64,000 nt of DNA from Bacteroidaceae bacterium (lineage in GTDB: Bacteria; Bacteroidota; Bacteroidia; Bacteroidales; Bacteroidaceae). The stretch covers positions 1 to 64,000 of the forward strand of contig JAGCPY010000045.1 of the NCBI GenBank assembly GCA_017965425.1, given 5' to 3'. The position numbers were made by a program, and so were the translations under genes. Under the pieces are notes generated by a model. That model was not told where the DNA came from. It ran no database searches and worked only from the letters and a program-made list of their open reading frames with translations. Shown one piece after another: positions 35,943 through 46,256 of this stretch; positions within the stretch are counted from its first letter, which is position 1; the number at the start of each line of letters is the position of its first letter.

Positions 35943-37340
35943 ATGCTCTACTACTCCACCAACCACACAGCCTCCCGCGCTACGTTGCGCGATGCCGTCG
36001 TCCGCGGTCTTGCCGAAGACCGTGGCCTCTATATGCCTGAGATAATCAAGCAGCTGCCCGCCTCTTTCTGGGGCGAGATGGCCGACCTCTCCTTCCAGGA
36101 GGTCGCCTACCGTGTGGCCGATGCTTTCTTCGGCGAAGACGTCGAGGCCGATGCTCTGCGCCGCATCGTCTATGACACCCTCTCTTTCGACTGCCCCGTC
36201 GTGCATGTCGAAGATAATATCTTTGCCCTCGAGCTCTTCCACGGCCCCACCTTGGCGTTCAAGGATGTAGGTGCCAGGTTCATGGCGAGACTGTTGCAGT
36301 ACTTTATCGGAGGAATCAGCGGACAAGAGGTGAATGTCCTCGTCGCCACCTCCGGCGACACGGGTTCTGCCGTGGCCAACGGTTTCCTCGGCGTAGAGGG
36401 CATCCACGTCTATGTGCTCTATCCTAAAGACAAGGTGTCGCCCATCCAGGAATGTCAGTTCACGACTCTGGGTCATAACATCACCGCCATCGAAGTCGAT
36501 GGTGTCTTCGACGACTGCCAGCGCCTGGTCAAGTCGGCCTTCATGGACAGCGACCTCCAGCGCCACATGCGTCTCACCTCAGCCAACAGCATCAATGTCG
36601 CCCGTTTCCTCCCGCAAGCCTTCTACTACTTCTGGGCGTATGCACAGATCGTAAGAATGGACAATGGACAATGGACAATGGACAATGGACAATGGACAAT
36701 GGACAATGGGAACTCACCTTTGGTGTTCTGTGTTCCCTCCGGCAACTTCGGCAACATCTGCTCCGCCCTCTTCGGACACGTCATGGGTCTGCCCGTCAAG
36801 CGTTTCATTGCCGCCAACAATGCCAACGATGTCTTCTACAACTACCTTCAGACAGGCACATACACCCCCAAGCCGTCCCAGCAAACCATCGCCAACGCCA
36901 TGGACGTGGGCAACCCCAGTAACTTCGCCCGCATCCTCGACCTCTACAGCCGTACTGTGGTCGATGATTCCATTGCCGACATTCCCACAGCCGATCCTGC
37001 CAAGGTGCACGCCGCCATCACCTCCCTAATCTCTGGTGCCACCTACACCGACGGCCAGATTGCCGACACCATGCGCGACTGTTATCGTCGCACGGGCTAC
37101 GTCCTCGATCCTCACGGCGCTTGTGGCTTCCGTGCCCTGAAGGAACAACTGCAACCCGACGAAGTCGGTATCTTCCTCGAAACAGCCCATCCAGCCAAGT
37201 TCAAGGACACCGTAGATCGCATTCTCGACATCGACCTCCCCATTCCAGAGAAGCTGCAAGCCTTCATGCGCGGCACCAAGCAGTCCATCCCCATGACGAA
37301 GGAATTTGCTGATTTCAAGGCATTTCTGCTACAGCAATAG
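35943..37340 (+). CDS. thrC: Threonine synthase
   Basis: 465 aa from the ATG at 35943 (MLYYSTNHTASRATLRDAVV); the frame upstream to 35889 is repeat sequence. PLP motifs: HGPTLAFKDVGARFMAR (Lys), ATSGDTGSAVANGF, CVPSGNFGNICSALFGHVMG, FIAANNANDVF, HGACGFRAL. Converts O-phosphohomoserine to threonine. Residues about 239-256 (MDNGQWTMDNGQWTM...) are encoded by seven copies of a heptamer and interrupt the family sequence between FWAYAQIV and SPLVFCVPSGN. The gene still reads through, and the insert should fall in a surface loop. Confidence 0.93.
   Translation: MLYYSTNHTASRATLRDAVVRGLAEDRGLYMPEIIKQLPASFWGEMADLSFQEVAYRVADAFFGEDVEADALRRIVYDTLSFDCPVVHVEDNIFALELFHGPTLAFKDVGARFMARLLQYFIGGISGQEVNVLVATSGDTGSAVANGFLGVEGIHVYVLYPKDKVSPIQECQFTTLGHNITAIEVDGVFDDCQRLVKSAFMDSDLQRHMRLTSANSINVARFLPQAFYYFWAYAQIVRMDNGQWTMDNGQWTMDNGNSPLVFCVPSGNFGNICSALFGHVMGLPVKRFIAANNANDVFYNYLQTGTYTPKPSQQTIANAMDVGNPSNFARILDLYSRTVVDDSIADIPTADPAKVHAAITSLISGATYTDGQIADTMRDCYRRTGYVLDPHGACGFRALKEQLQPDEVGIFLETAHPAKFKDTVDRILDIDLPIPEKLQAFMRGTKQSIPMTKEFADFKAFLLQQ
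36657..36709 (+). repeat. Heptanucleotide tandem repeat (ATGGACA)7 inside thrC
   Basis: Seven exact ATGGACA units (36657-36705) plus ATGG. Because 7 is not a multiple of 3, gain or loss of one unit would shift the frame of thrC. Confidence 0.95.
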
Positions 37341-37360
37341 CCTCCCGACCCTGTTCAAAA

Positions 37361-38004
37361 CCACTCCCCCACCCCAGGTTTTGCAAAATCATCCCTCATC
37401 CCTCACCGTTTTAGGTAATTGACAGATAAACAATCTGTTGCAGGTGAGGGATTGGTGAGGGATTGGTGAGGGATGGTGAGGGTTTTATGGAATCATAGGT
37501 GTCAGGGGAAAATTGCATACAATCCCTATGTTGCCTATCTATACAGGCATTTCAAAGATGCAGCATTGAGAGGGCTATTCTGCGGCCTGAAAGGCCAATG
37601 AGCACATAGCCCAGGGCAGCGCCCTAGGTAGAGTATGTAGAATGACTCACGCCCTGAAAGGGCAAAAGCATAGGAATAAACGCTTTTGCCCTTTCAGGGC
37701 GTTCCTGACATCGCCATGTAACCCAGGGCGTTGCCCTGGGCTATGTGCTTATTGGCCTTTCAGGCCGCTTTTTAGAGGACACCAATTTCATGGAATCATC
37801 CCTTGCGTAAGGTCCTGTGGCAGTTGTTTCAGGGCTCAGGCACAAGGGGATGGTGGTTTGGTGGATAGGTGATGACGAATCCCTCACCATCCCTCACCAA
37901 TCCCTCACCAATCCCTCACCTGCAACAGATTGTTTATCTGCCAATTACCTCAAACTGTGAGGGATGAGGGATATTTCAAGAAAAAACATAGGGGGGAGTA
38001 GTGG
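37361..38004. repeat. Composite inverted repeat (about 640 bp) between convergent genes
   Basis: The whole gap 37341-38061 between thrC and the sulfatase maturase. Outer arms 37361-37483 and 37878-38004 are inverted copies, nearly identical over about 90 bp: GTAATTG(A/G)CAGATAAACA, then CAATCTGTTGCAGGTGAGGG and GGTGAGGGATT repeats. Inside, 37582-37770 holds two head-to-head REP-like units (GGCCTGAAAGGCCAATGAGC, GCCCAGGGC, GCCCTGAAAGGGC). No gene is supported; open frames here are translated repeat. It could terminate transcription from both sides. Confidence 0.85.
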
Positions 38005-38061
38005 AACGTGAACACGTTCCATGTGGAATGTGTACACGTTACAGACGTAAGATGAATATTT

Positions 38062-39306
38062 TCAAGACTTTACGATTGGATATCTTCGTGCCCACTCCAT
38101 GACGTTGGCAGGCGGACGCTCGTCGTTCAGTTCGTTTTTCATGAAGTCCATGTAGGGTGCCACGTGCTCGAAGAAGCGTTTGTAGCCTTCGCAGAGGTAG
38201 TTCAGGCCGTCTTCGCCGTCGCTTGTGGAGCGGAAACGATCCTTGGGACAGCCACCGTTGCAGGCAAAGAGCCATTCACACTGGCGGCACTGACATGGCA
38301 GACGGTCGCGCTTGGCACGTCCGAAGGCGCGTTGCTGCGAGCTGTAGAGCATGGAGGCAATGCTGTCGCTGTGGATGTTTCCCAACCGATATTCGGGGAA
38401 GACAAAATGGTCGCAGGCGTAGATGTCGCCGTTGTGCTCCATGACGGCAGCATGTCCACATGTTTCTGCCATGTAACAGACACCCGGAGGCTGATCCACC
38501 CATCGTGCCAGCGTAGAATCAAACAGCTGCACGAAGACACGTCCGACATCGTTGCGAACCCATTCGTCGAAGATGCCGCAGGCGAAGTGGGCAAACTGTT
38601 CTGGCGAGACGGAAAAGTCTGCCAGCCGGCCCTCACCCGCATCGGACATCGAAGCCAGATGACGTCCGTCGGCATGGGGCAGGATGCGCTCGACGATGGG
38701 CGTGAACTGAATGTACTGACAGCCCGCTTCCTTATAGAAATGATAGACGTCCAAAGGATAGTCGGCATTGAAGTCGTTGACCACCCCCATTGCGTTCCAC
38801 TCCACACCGTGTTTCTGCAACAGCTCAATCCCCCGCATGACTTTGTGAAACGAGGGCTGCCCACCACGTGCACGGCGGTACTCATCGTGGAACTCCTGTG
38901 GGCCGTCTATGGATATACCGATGAGCCAATTGTTCTCGCGGAAAAAGGCACACCACTCGTCGTTGAGTAGTGTGCCGTTGGTTTGCAGACAGTTATCAAT
39001 CATCCGTCCGCCCGCGTATTGCCGTTGCAAGGCGAGAGCTTTCCTGTAGAAACTGAGCGGTCGCATCAGCGGTTCGCCCCCGTGCCAGGTGAAGAGCACC
39101 TGCGGCTGCGTCTGTGCCTCGATATACTGCCGTATGAACCGCTCCAACGTCTCTTCGCTCATGGAAAAGCGGTCGCGACCCTGCTCGTCGGCATAGATGT
39201 GGCTCTTCTCGAGATAGTAGCAGTATGAACAGGCCAGGTTGCACAGGCTGCCGACGGGTTTCGTCATCACATAAAGTGGCTGTGCAAACGGAGCTATCGA
39301 CGTCAC
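38062..39306 (-). CDS. Anaerobic sulfatase-maturating enzyme (radical SAM, SPASM)
   Basis: 414 aa. Radical SAM motif [10 protein letters not shown] (Cys22, Cys26, Cys29), [36 protein letters not shown]-terminal SPASM cysteines: [46 protein letters not shown]. It oxidises a Cys or Ser of sulfatases to formylglycine without oxygen. No sulfatase is in the window. The ATG overlaps the recA stop (ATGA), so it is co-transcribed with recA. Confidence 0.9.
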   Translation of the reverse strand: MTSIAPFAQPLYVMTKPVGSLCNLACSYCYYLEKSHIYADEQGRDRFSMSEETLERFIRQYIEAQTQPQVLFTWHGGEPLMRPLSFYRKALALQRQYAGGRMIDNCLQTNGTLLNDEWCAFFRENNWLIGISIDGPQEFHDEYRRARGGQPSFHKVMRGIELLQKHGVEWNAMGVVNDFNADYPLDVYHFYKEAGCQYIQFTPIVERILPHADGRHLASMSDAGEGRLADFSVSPEQFAHFACGIFDEWVRNDVGRVFVQLFDSTLARWVDQPPGVCYMAETCGHAAVMEHNGDIYACDHFVFPEYRLGNIHSDSIASMLYSSQQRAFGRAKRDRLPCQCRQCEWLFACNGGCPKDRFRSTSDGEDGLNYLCEGYKRFFEHVAPYMDFMKNELNDERPPANVMEWARRYPIVKS

Positions 39307-40334
39307 TTGTTCTCAACACGTTTGGCATCCAAAGCCTCGGCAATCTTAGCCTCCACCTCATCTGCCAGTTCGGGATTGTCCTTCATCAGCTTCTTCACGG
39401 CATCACGGCCTTGACCAATCTTGGAGCCGTTGTAGCTGAACCAGGAGCCGGACTTCTGGAGGATGCCATATTCCACGCCCAGGTCAACGATTTCGCCAGA
39501 CTTAGAGATGCCTTCGCCAAAGTTGATTTCGAACTCGGCCTTGCGGAAGGGAGGTGCCACCTTGTTCTTGACGACCTTCACGCGAACTTGGTTTCCGATG
39601 ACCTCGTCGCCGTCCTTGATGCTGGTGACACGGCGAATGTCGAGGCGAACCGATGAGTAGAACTTCAGCGCATTGCCGCCAGTGGTCGTTTCGGGGTTGC
39701 CGAACATGATACCAATCTTCTCGCGCAGCTGGTTGATGAAGATGCAGCAGGTCTTTGTCTTGCTGATGGTAGCCGTCAGCTTGCGCAGCGCCTGACTCAT
39801 GAGTCGCGCCTGCAAGCCCACCTTGTTGTCGCCCATGTCACCGTCGATTTCCGCTTTCGGCGTAAGTGCTGCCACGGAGTCGATGACCACGATGTCCACG
39901 GCAGAGGAACTGATGAGCTGGTCGGCGATGGCCAGCGCTTGTTCGCCATTGTCGGGCTGCGAAATCCACAGCTCTTCGAGGTTGACGCCCAGTTTCTGAG
40001 CATAGGTGGGGTCGAAAGCATGTTCGGCATCGATGAAGGCAGCAATGCCTCCAGCTTTCTGAGCCTCGGCCATGGCATGAATGGCCAGCGTCGTCTTACC
40101 AGACGACTCGGGACCATAGATTTCAATGATGCGACCGCGCGGATAGCCTCCCACGCCCAAAGCGGCATTCAGGGCGATGCTGCCCGTGGGTATCACATCC
40201 ACCTTCTCGGTAGCCTCACCACCCAGGCGCATGATGCTTCCCTTGCCGAAGTCTTTCTCTATCTTGGCTGTCGCCATCTGCAATGCCTGCAAGCGCAACG
40301 CCTTTTCATCCTTCATTGTTTCTTCTTTTGCCAT
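39303..40334 (-). CDS. recA: Recombinase RecA
   Basis: 343 aa, normal length. Walker [14 protein letters not shown], the [23 protein letters not shown] loop L2 region, [14 protein letters not shown], and [11 protein letters not shown]. Mediates homologous pairing and SOS-type signalling. It begins 5 bp after the stop of the fused R-M gene, so expression may depend on that gene's transcript unless a promoter lies in its 3' end. Confidence 0.98.
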   Translation of the reverse strand: MAKEETMKDEKALRLQALQMATAKIEKDFGKGSIMRLGGEATEKVDVIPTGSIALNAALGVGGYPRGRIIEIYGPESSGKTTLAIHAMAEAQKAGGIAAFIDAEHAFDPTYAQKLGVNLEELWISQPDNGEQALAIADQLISSSAVDIVVIDSVAALTPKAEIDGDMGDNKVGLQARLMSQALRKLTATISKTKTCCIFINQLREKIGIMFGNPETTTGGNALKFYSSVRLDIRRVTSIKDGDEVIGNQVRVKVVKNKVAPPFRKAEFEINFGEGISKSGEIVDLGVEYGILQKSGSWFSYNGSKIGQGRDAVKKLMKDNPELADEVEAKIAEALDAKRVENK

Positions 40335-40339
40335 AATAC

Positions 40340-42640
40340 TTATAATATACTTAATTCAGAAAGTTTTGTCTTGAAATCATTGATTTTACCTATAATGTCC
40401 AAAGGTTCATCCAGATGAGATGGAGGAGATGAGATTTGCAAATTCAGCAGCCTCGACTTAATCGCCTGCCTTGCATAAGTAAACCTCCATCGCTGGCTGT
40501 TGATTTGAGCAATAAACCAGAACAACTCACGGACAGACATCTTATATTTGGGAACAAGGACACGTACACTGCTCCCACCATTTCCACGAGCATAATAGTT
40601 CCATGGTTGCAGATATGCAGTACCGAAAGCTGAAACAGAAATACACCCCTGGCACAATTCTGCCGTTGGACAAGAAACCATGCCAACAACTCCGTTTGTT
40701 CCATCTCCACTCGAGACATAAGGCGAAATGCCCTCTGAGTAAGTCTTTAGTCCACTGGATTTTCCTGTTTCTACATCAAAGAACGTTGAAAGAGCCTGTG
40801 TTTTGCCCAAAGGAACCCGTTTCTCTTTCTTCGTATCGGCAAAGTGCTCATTCAAAGCATCAGTAATGTCAGGAAAGCTGGCGACGGTCTGGAACAGTGA
40901 CATCAGTGTGATGCTGTTTTGTCGTTTCACCTCTTGAAGTGTCATTGCAGGCTGGGGTAAGAATGCCTGGGGACTGAATTCCATACCTTTTCTCAGCGTC
41001 TCATCATCGACGGTCACGAAGAAATCACTGCTTATCGATTGGCCACGCATAAATTCTGCAAAGCACTTCTTCAACTCAGGTATCTTGCTTCCTGGGCAGG
41101 AGACCCGTTTCCCTTTGAGTTTCACGAAACCGTCATTATCTAAACGCCCCATGAAGATTTTTGAACCGACAGGTTGGGGAACATGTGCTTTAGCTATCAT
41201 GATGGTCGTAATGGCAGAGGCATTGGGATAGAACAACTCATCTGGCAGGGAGATCATCGCCAGAAGCGTGTGTCTTCTCATAAACTCTGCACGCCACTCA
41301 CTATTCTCCTTATCTGCAAAGACACCTGCATAGATGACTCCCGCGAACAGCCCTCCCTGAATCAAGGCATCCATAGAGGCGTCTATGAAATCTCTTTCAG
41401 GCTCACCTTCCTGATGAAACGGAGGATTCAGGAAAGCTTTGTGAAAACTGTTAGCGACACTACTTCGTGACTCTTCAAGCAGGGACGAAACATTCTCAAT
41501 ATGGCTTTTCCCATCTCCTCGGAAGAACATGTTCAGACAGGACAAAGCCCAAACTGTAGGATTCGTATCGAAACCATATATGCTCTCACGGATAAGATTG
41601 TTCGCATTCCTATTCAAAGCCTCATTCTTCAACTTGTCAAAAGCTGAAACAAGAAATCCACCTGTACCACAAGTGACGTCTATGACTTTTTGACCTACAT
41701 CCACACCAACGAGATCTACACACAAACGCGTTATATGTCGTGGAGTGAACACAATTCCCATCGCATTGTTGTCTGCGCCATAACGCAGGAATGCTTCATA
41801 GAACATTCCCAAGAAATCGGCATCTGACTGCAAGACAGACCTCACATTGAGTTTCTTCAGGATGGAAATGACCTTCATGAGGTAAGGAGAAAGACGGTCA
41901 AAGTCATTGACGCCCAATGTCAATGCCTCAATCAGCCTGATTTTCTTTTCATCGCTGAAGTGGGAACTTCCACGGATGGCCATGCTCATCAAGTTGTTGA
42001 TGTCTTCTAAAGGAGAAGTCGACATCGGGCTGATCTCCCCTTGATACAGAGCTGTCGTAATGGCCCCTACAACTTTTGGACGCAAGGTGGGTTCTATTTT
42101 CGCAGTGTGAAGAATGTTGGATATGTCCACAGCTGCATCAACGAACTCAGCGAAAGAGGGAATGGTCAGCTCGGTGGTCGTGTCATCGGCTTCTATCGCA
42201 TTCAAACATTCCTGTTTGGATGGAAGCGCTGTCAACGGATAGCCTTTGGCTTTTAGGTCTTTCCAACAGCCTTGATGCAAGAACTTCACTTTAACGATGA
42301 AGCCGTGGTCTGGTTCCCCGGCAACACCTACAGCGATATTCACTTGATAATGCCTGGACTTATTGATAATATCACAATAGTCTTCAGCTTGGGCAATAGC
42401 TTCGTCAGCCTTTAAGCGTTCATTCTTTGTCTCAACGACCATTACCGGAACATTATTAATACAAAAGAGGAAGTCGGGACGTTTCAGCCCCAAGCCAAGA
42501 TGATCGATGAAGGCACACTCTTGTTCCTCCAGCACATCGCCACCACGTTGTAAGTGCCGGATGTCCCACCCTTTTTCTTTGGCAACATCCCGAACAAAAT
42601 AACGTGCACGGCTTTCGGCCCTCCTTGTCTTACGCGCCAT
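40340..42640 (-). CDS. Fused restriction-modification enzyme (PD-(D/E)XK, N6-adenine methylase, recognition domain)
   Basis: 766 aa. N-terminal HsdR_N-like nuclease: [20 protein letters not shown] (Asp56, Glu70, Lys72). Central HsdM-like methylase: motif [13 protein letters not shown] (about 319-330) and motif IV LNPPF (404-408). C-terminal 170 residues resemble one half of an HsdS target-recognition region ([20 protein letters not shown], ending in a coiled-coil-like [15 protein letters not shown]). No helicase. This is the layout of type IIG/IIB-like single-chain enzymes or an HsdR/M/S relic. It sits between two core genes, lys1-like and recA, with gaps of 23 and 5 bp, suggesting insertion into an old operon. 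Confidence 0.85.
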   Translation of the reverse strand: MARKTRRAESRARYFVRDVAKEKGWDIRHLQRGGDVLEEQECAFIDHLGLGLKRPDFLFCINNVPVMVVETKNERLKADEAIAQAEDYCDIINKSRHYQVNIAVGVAGEPDHGFIVKVKFLHQGCWKDLKAKGYPLTALPSKQECLNAIEADDTTTELTIPSFAEFVDAAVDISNILHTAKIEPTLRPKVVGAITTALYQGEISPMSTSPLEDINNLMSMAIRGSSHFSDEKKIRLIEALTLGVNDFDRLSPYLMKVISILKKLNVRSVLQSDADFLGMFYEAFLRYGADNNAMGIVFTPRHITRLCVDLVGVDVGQKVIDVTCGTGGFLVSAFDKLKNEALNRNANNLIRESIYGFDTNPTVWALSCLNMFFRGDGKSHIENVSSLLEESRSSVANSFHKAFLNPPFHQEGEPERDFIDASMDALIQGGLFAGVIYAGVFADKENSEWRAEFMRRHTLLAMISLPDELFYPNASAITTIMIAKAHVPQPVGSKIFMGRLDNDGFVKLKGKRVSCPGSKIPELKKCFAEFMRGQSISSDFFVTVDDETLRKGMEFSPQAFLPQPAMTLQEVKRQNSITLMSLFQTVASFPDITDALNEHFADTKKEKRVPLGKTQALSTFFDVETGKSSGLKTYSEGISPYVSSGDGTNGVVGMVSCPTAELCQGCISVSAFGTAYLQPWNYYARGNGGSSVRVLVPKYKMSVRELFWFIAQINSQRWRFTYARQAIKSRLLNLQISSPPSHLDEPLDIIGKINDFKTKLSELSIL

Positions 42641-42663
42641 GTTCTGATTCTTAACGAGTCTTT

Positions 42664-43902
42664 TTAAAGCTCCAAGTCTATATCATGCAGCTCCTTCCAC
42701 GGCAACCCCTGCTTGTTCAGCTGTTCCATGAAGGGGTCGGGGTCGAACTCTTCTACGTTGTGTACGCCGGGATTTACCCATTTACCCGTCAGGAACATCA
42801 TGGCTCCGATCATGGCAGGCACGCCGGTGGTATAGGACACGCCCTGCATCCCCGTTTCTTCATAGGCGGCACGGTGTGAGCAGTTGTTATAGACATAGTA
42901 GGTGTGCTCCTTACCGTCTTTTCCGATGCCTCGGATGCGGCAACCGATGGAGGTCTGCCCTTCGTAGTTTTCGCCCAAGTCCTGCGGATTGGGCAACACA
43001 GCCTTGAGGAACTGCAGCGGCACAATCTTCACCTTGGCGGTGCCAGTGCCATCGGCCAGCGGGGCTTCGTATTCTATCTCATCGATGCGGCTCATGCCGA
43101 TATTCTGAATCACTTCGAGATGCTTGAGGTACTGCTGCCCAAAGGTCATCCAGAAACGGGCACGTTTGATGGTCGGGTAGTTGATGACCAACGACTCGAT
43201 CTCCTCGTGGTGCAGCAAATAGCTGTCACGCGGACCTATTTCGGGATAGGTTAAATCCTTATGGATTTCCAGCGGTTCCGTTTCCACCCATTTGCCGTTT
43301 TCCCAGTAGAGTCCCTTCTGGGTAATCTCCCGGATGTTGATTTCGGGATTGAAATTCGTGGCAAAGGCCTTGTGATGGTCGCCGGCGTTGCAATCGACGA
43401 TGTCGAGGTAATGGATTTCCCGGAAGTGGTGCTTGGCAGCGTATGCGGTGTAGATGCTGGTCACGCCAGGGTCGAAGCCACAGCCGAGGATGGCTGTGAG
43501 ACCAGCCTTTTCGAAACGCTCGCGGTAAGCCCACTGCCAAGAGTATTCAAAGTGTGCCTCATCCTTCGGCTCGTAGTTCGCCGTGTCCAAATAGTTGCAA
43601 CCCGTTTGCAGACAAGCCTCCATGATGGTCAGGTCTTGGTAGGGCAATGCGAGATTAACCACGATGTCTGGGCGGTAGCTGTTGAACAGTTCTACCAGCT
43701 CATCGACATGATCTGCATCTACGCGTGCGGTCTTTATACCTTTATAGCCTGTGGCCTTCTCCACGTCAGCTGCCAACTTGTCGCACTTAGCTTTCGTGCG
43801 CGAGGCAATCATGATATCAGTGAACACTGTGGGGTTCTGCGCCACTTTGTGTGCGGCCACGGTGGCCACGCCACCAGCGCCGATAATCAGTACTTTTCCC
43901 AT
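42664..43902 (-). CDS. Saccharopine dehydrogenase family protein, probable carboxynorspermidine synthase
   Basis: 412 aa. N-terminal Rossmann motif GKVLIIGAGGVATVAAHK; NLALPYQDLTIMEACLQTGCNYLDTANYEP and LGCGFDPGVTSIYTAY, diagnostic of the carboxy(nor)spermidine dehydrogenase group, also filed as LYS1. It reductively couples aspartate semialdehyde and a diamine to make polyamine precursors. No carboxynorspermidine decarboxylase gene is nearby in the window. First gene of the run leading into the R-M gene, recA and anSME. Confidence 0.88.
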   Translation of the reverse strand: MGKVLIIGAGGVATVAAHKVAQNPTVFTDIMIASRTKAKCDKLAADVEKATGYKGIKTARVDADHVDELVELFNSYRPDIVVNLALPYQDLTIMEACLQTGCNYLDTANYEPKDEAHFEYSWQWAYRERFEKAGLTAILGCGFDPGVTSIYTAYAAKHHFREIHYLDIVDCNAGDHHKAFATNFNPEINIREITQKGLYWENGKWVETEPLEIHKDLTYPEIGPRDSYLLHHEEIESLVINYPTIKRARFWMTFGQQYLKHLEVIQNIGMSRIDEIEYEAPLADGTGTAKVKIVPLQFLKAVLPNPQDLGENYEGQTSIGCRIRGIGKDGKEHTYYVYNNCSHRAAYEETGMQGVSYTTGVPAMIGAMMFLTGKWVNPGVHNVEEFDPDPFMEQLNKQGLPWKELHDIDLEL

Positions 43903-43984
43903 GTGATAATTATTAGTTGAACGTTAATGCGCGGCGAAGTTAGCAAAAAGCACGGGAAGACGCAAAGAAAAGCCGAAAAAAATG

Positions 43985-45100
43985 CTATCCTCGCATGAAG
44001 TTAGGAAAATGAACAGGCGCAAAGCCTCGTTCGATGCTGAGACGAGAAAGGGGGATGACAGCACACCACGTGGCCAGGTCATAGACATCGGAGTCGGTGG
44101 GCAAACCCTTTGCCAGACATTCGATGAGGCGTGCATTCATGCGACGTGTCATTTCCTCATGCGACGGACGGCCTTGGTCGTCAAGGGTCAAAGCATCATG
44201 AGTGCCGATGAAAGTGAGTCGGCGCTCATAAGGTTGTCTTGTCAGCACATCATGCTTCAGCAGGATGGTACGTCCGAGGGCAGTGCGTATGAGTGTCGTG
44301 GTGTGGTCGCCATTCTGGAAATCTGGAGCCGTCTCGCCAAGATGGCGCTGATAGGTCTCTGATCCGGCAAAAGCAGAAGAATCCATGCAGACGAGTGTCT
44401 GCAGACGATCTGAAGTACCCACCTCCAATGCTTGACAGATAGGACCCAGTTCATGCGTGGGATAGAGATCCCCTCGCTGTCGGCGATTGATGTCAAGACG
44501 CCAACGTGTCCACCGGTCTTCCAGGCAGTGGTAGTAGGAACCTTCGGCGTGCACCAGCTGACCGATTTGCCCCGAACGGATGGACGCCAGGGTTGCTGGC
44601 AATTGCGGGTCATAGCAGCAGTTCTCCAGCAACACACAATGGCGGCGTGTCTCTTCTGCCGTATCTACCAGCAGCCACAACTCCTCCAGCGTCGTAGCTG
44701 CCGGCACCTCCACGGCCACATGCTTGCCGTGCCGCATTGCCTCTACGGCGATGGCTGTGTGAGAAGCCCAATCACTGCATACATACACAAGATCCACCTC
44801 CGAAGAGCAACAAAGTTGCCGATAGGCTGCTGTGCCGGAAAAGCACTGCACGCCTGCATCAGTAGCCAACAGGCTACGAGCCGCCTGCACTTGTTCGGCA
44901 GAGACATCACACAAAGCCGTGATGCGAGCTGCCGGCACATTGGCCATCAGCCGCAAAGTCGTCTGGCCACGGTCGCCCAGTCCCACGAACGCCACTCGAA
45001 CTGTGCCCAGCGGCGGTGTGCAAAGTCCTTTCACAGAACGCCGACTGGGGGAACCGGTAAATGGAGGCATGTCCTGAACAAGATCCGCATGATTAGACAT
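43985..45100 (-). CDS. Gfo/Idh/MocA family protein, GH109-like
   Basis: 371 aa. NAD-binding VRVAFVGLGDRGQTTLRLM; MRHGKHVAVEVPAATTLEEL; VLLENCCYD; RQRGDLYPTHELGPICQALEV. The last three strings are those of GH109 NAD-dependent glycosidases (alpha-N-acetylgalactosaminidase type), where the second His of YPTHGLGP is retained here as YPTHELGP. Unlike most GH109 enzymes it lacks a secretion or Tat signal, so it is probably cytoplasmic. A non-glycosidase oxidoreductase remains possible. Last gene of a four-gene minus run with mixed functions. Confidence 0.75.
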   Translation of the reverse strand: MSNHADLVQDMPPFTGSPSRRSVKGLCTPPLGTVRVAFVGLGDRGQTTLRLMANVPAARITALCDVSAEQVQAARSLLATDAGVQCFSGTAAYRQLCCSSEVDLVYVCSDWASHTAIAVEAMRHGKHVAVEVPAATTLEELWLLVDTAEETRRHCVLLENCCYDPQLPATLASIRSGQIGQLVHAEGSYYHCLEDRWTRWRLDINRRQRGDLYPTHELGPICQALEVGTSDRLQTLVCMDSSAFAGSETYQRHLGETAPDFQNGDHTTTLIRTALGRTILLKHDVLTRQPYERRLTFIGTHDALTLDDQGRPSHEEMTRRMNARLIECLAKGLPTDSDVYDLATWCAVIPLSRLSIERGFAPVHFPNFMRG

Positions 45101-45103
45101 ATT

Positions 45104-45907
45104 CTATCTTTCTTTATGATTATCTGGTGTAAAGATATCTATTTCCTGCCGTTCACGATAAGACATTCTCTCGACGGCGTAACGGAAGGTGGTGCGAGAC
45201 ATCTCGTGGACATGCTGCCGGAGGAAATCGCGCAAGAGCTCCATGTTGCCACGCTTGCCAACCTCGCGAAGCATCCAACCGACGGCCTTGTGCATGAGGT
45301 CGTGAGGATGGTGAAGATGTTTCTCGGCATAGCGCAGACACCACGATGGATCGCCCTGCTGGGTGGTCTTCCACGTGCAGACCATGCTCATACGTTGCTT
45401 CCAGAGACAAGGACAGGCAGCAAGCTCATCAAGCACTTGCCGCTTATACGTCGTATGCAGACCAGCTTCGCCATGACCACCAAGAAAAGTCGGAAGAAGC
45501 AGCCAATGACCGAGAATCTTATGGACTGACAAATCCACCAAATCCCAATTATTCGCCTGTTCGGCAAAGTGGAGGTAAAGTGTCACGATTTCATCGCGGT
45601 TGCGAATGGCAGTTGTGTCTTCTGCAAGCCGCTTCGTTGCCAACTTCTCAAACTTATCCACAAGGATGAGAAAGCCGCAAAGCCTTACCTCATGCCAACG
45701 ATTCATCAACAGTTCAGGCACTTCTTCCAGAGAAATCTCCGAAGCCGCAGCTTTCACGACCATCCGCGTCTGCGGAACCTTCAGTCCCAGGAACTCGTCG
45801 CCCTCACCATATTCACCTGGTCCTGTTTTAAAGAACCGCATCAACACTTTCCGCTGCTCTTCATCGCGCAACGATTCCATATATGTGGCGATCTCCCTTG
45901 CCTTCAT
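45104..45907 (-). CDS. AlkD-type DNA alkylation repair protein
   Basis: 267 aa, HEAT-repeat helical protein: YGEGDEFLGLKVPQTRMVVK, WHEVRLCGFLILV, NNWDLVDLSVHKILG, HDLMHKAVGWMLREVGKRG, MSRTTFRYAVERMS. The NNWDLVD string with Trp and Asp is the catalytic signature of AlkD glycosylases that excise bulky or positively charged alkylated bases. It overlaps the preceding TIGR04076 gene by 4 bp and is 3 bp from the GH109-like gene. Confidence 0.92.
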   Translation of the reverse strand: MKAREIATYMESLRDEEQRKVLMRFFKTGPGEYGEGDEFLGLKVPQTRMVVKAAASEISLEEVPELLMNRWHEVRLCGFLILVDKFEKLATKRLAEDTTAIRNRDEIVTLYLHFAEQANNWDLVDLSVHKILGHWLLLPTFLGGHGEAGLHTTYKRQVLDELAACPCLWKQRMSMVCTWKTTQQGDPSWCLRYAEKHLHHPHDLMHKAVGWMLREVGKRGNMELLRDFLRQHVHEMSRTTFRYAVERMSYRERQEIDIFTPDNHKER

Positions 45908-46236
45908 TTTTCCTTTTGTTCGTTGTCTTCACCTATAGCTTCAAGGTAGAAACTGACAGGGCGGAAGCCGTCGTTGCAACTAATCATGGCACTCAACGGA
46001 TTCCGCATCCAGCCGTCGTAGAAATTACCTTCGCCACGAGCCAACGCCTCGACAAAAGTACGCATGGACTCCCATGCAGACGGACAGAATCCTTCGGGAC
46101 GCTGACCGCCAACAGAAATCCATTGTTGCCCCATCGAAACATCACAGGTGTGCTCAATGGGGTTTTCATATTGTGCCATCATGTCCTTATAGACCGTCTG
46201 GCGCATGGCAGAAATGCGCACGTCCTTCAGCTCCAT
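45904..46236 (-). CDS. TIGR04076 family protein
   Basis: 110 aa. Pattern of the family: N-terminal VRISAMRQTVYKDM, then QQWISVGGQRPEGFCPSAW with conserved Cys, then NPLSAMISCNDGFRPVSFYLE. Small, soluble and of unknown function, common in anaerobes. It sits 20 bp after GH105 and overlaps alkD. Confidence 0.8.
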   Translation of the reverse strand: MELKDVRISAMRQTVYKDMMAQYENPIEHTCDVSMGQQWISVGGQRPEGFCPSAWESMRTFVEALARGEGNFYDGWMRNPLSAMISCNDGFRPVSFYLEAIGEDNEQKEK

Positions 46237-46256
46237 TCTTCGCTCTTGACAGATTA

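Noticed and set aside
37440-37485. Short direct repeats GGTGAGGGATT as CRISPR or origin iterons
   Set aside because: Part of the arm of a larger inverted repeat; no rep gene or spacers.
37642-37872. 76-codon plus frame (ALKGQKHRNK...)
   Set aside because: Translation of the REP-like palindromes within the composite inverted repeat, not a gene.
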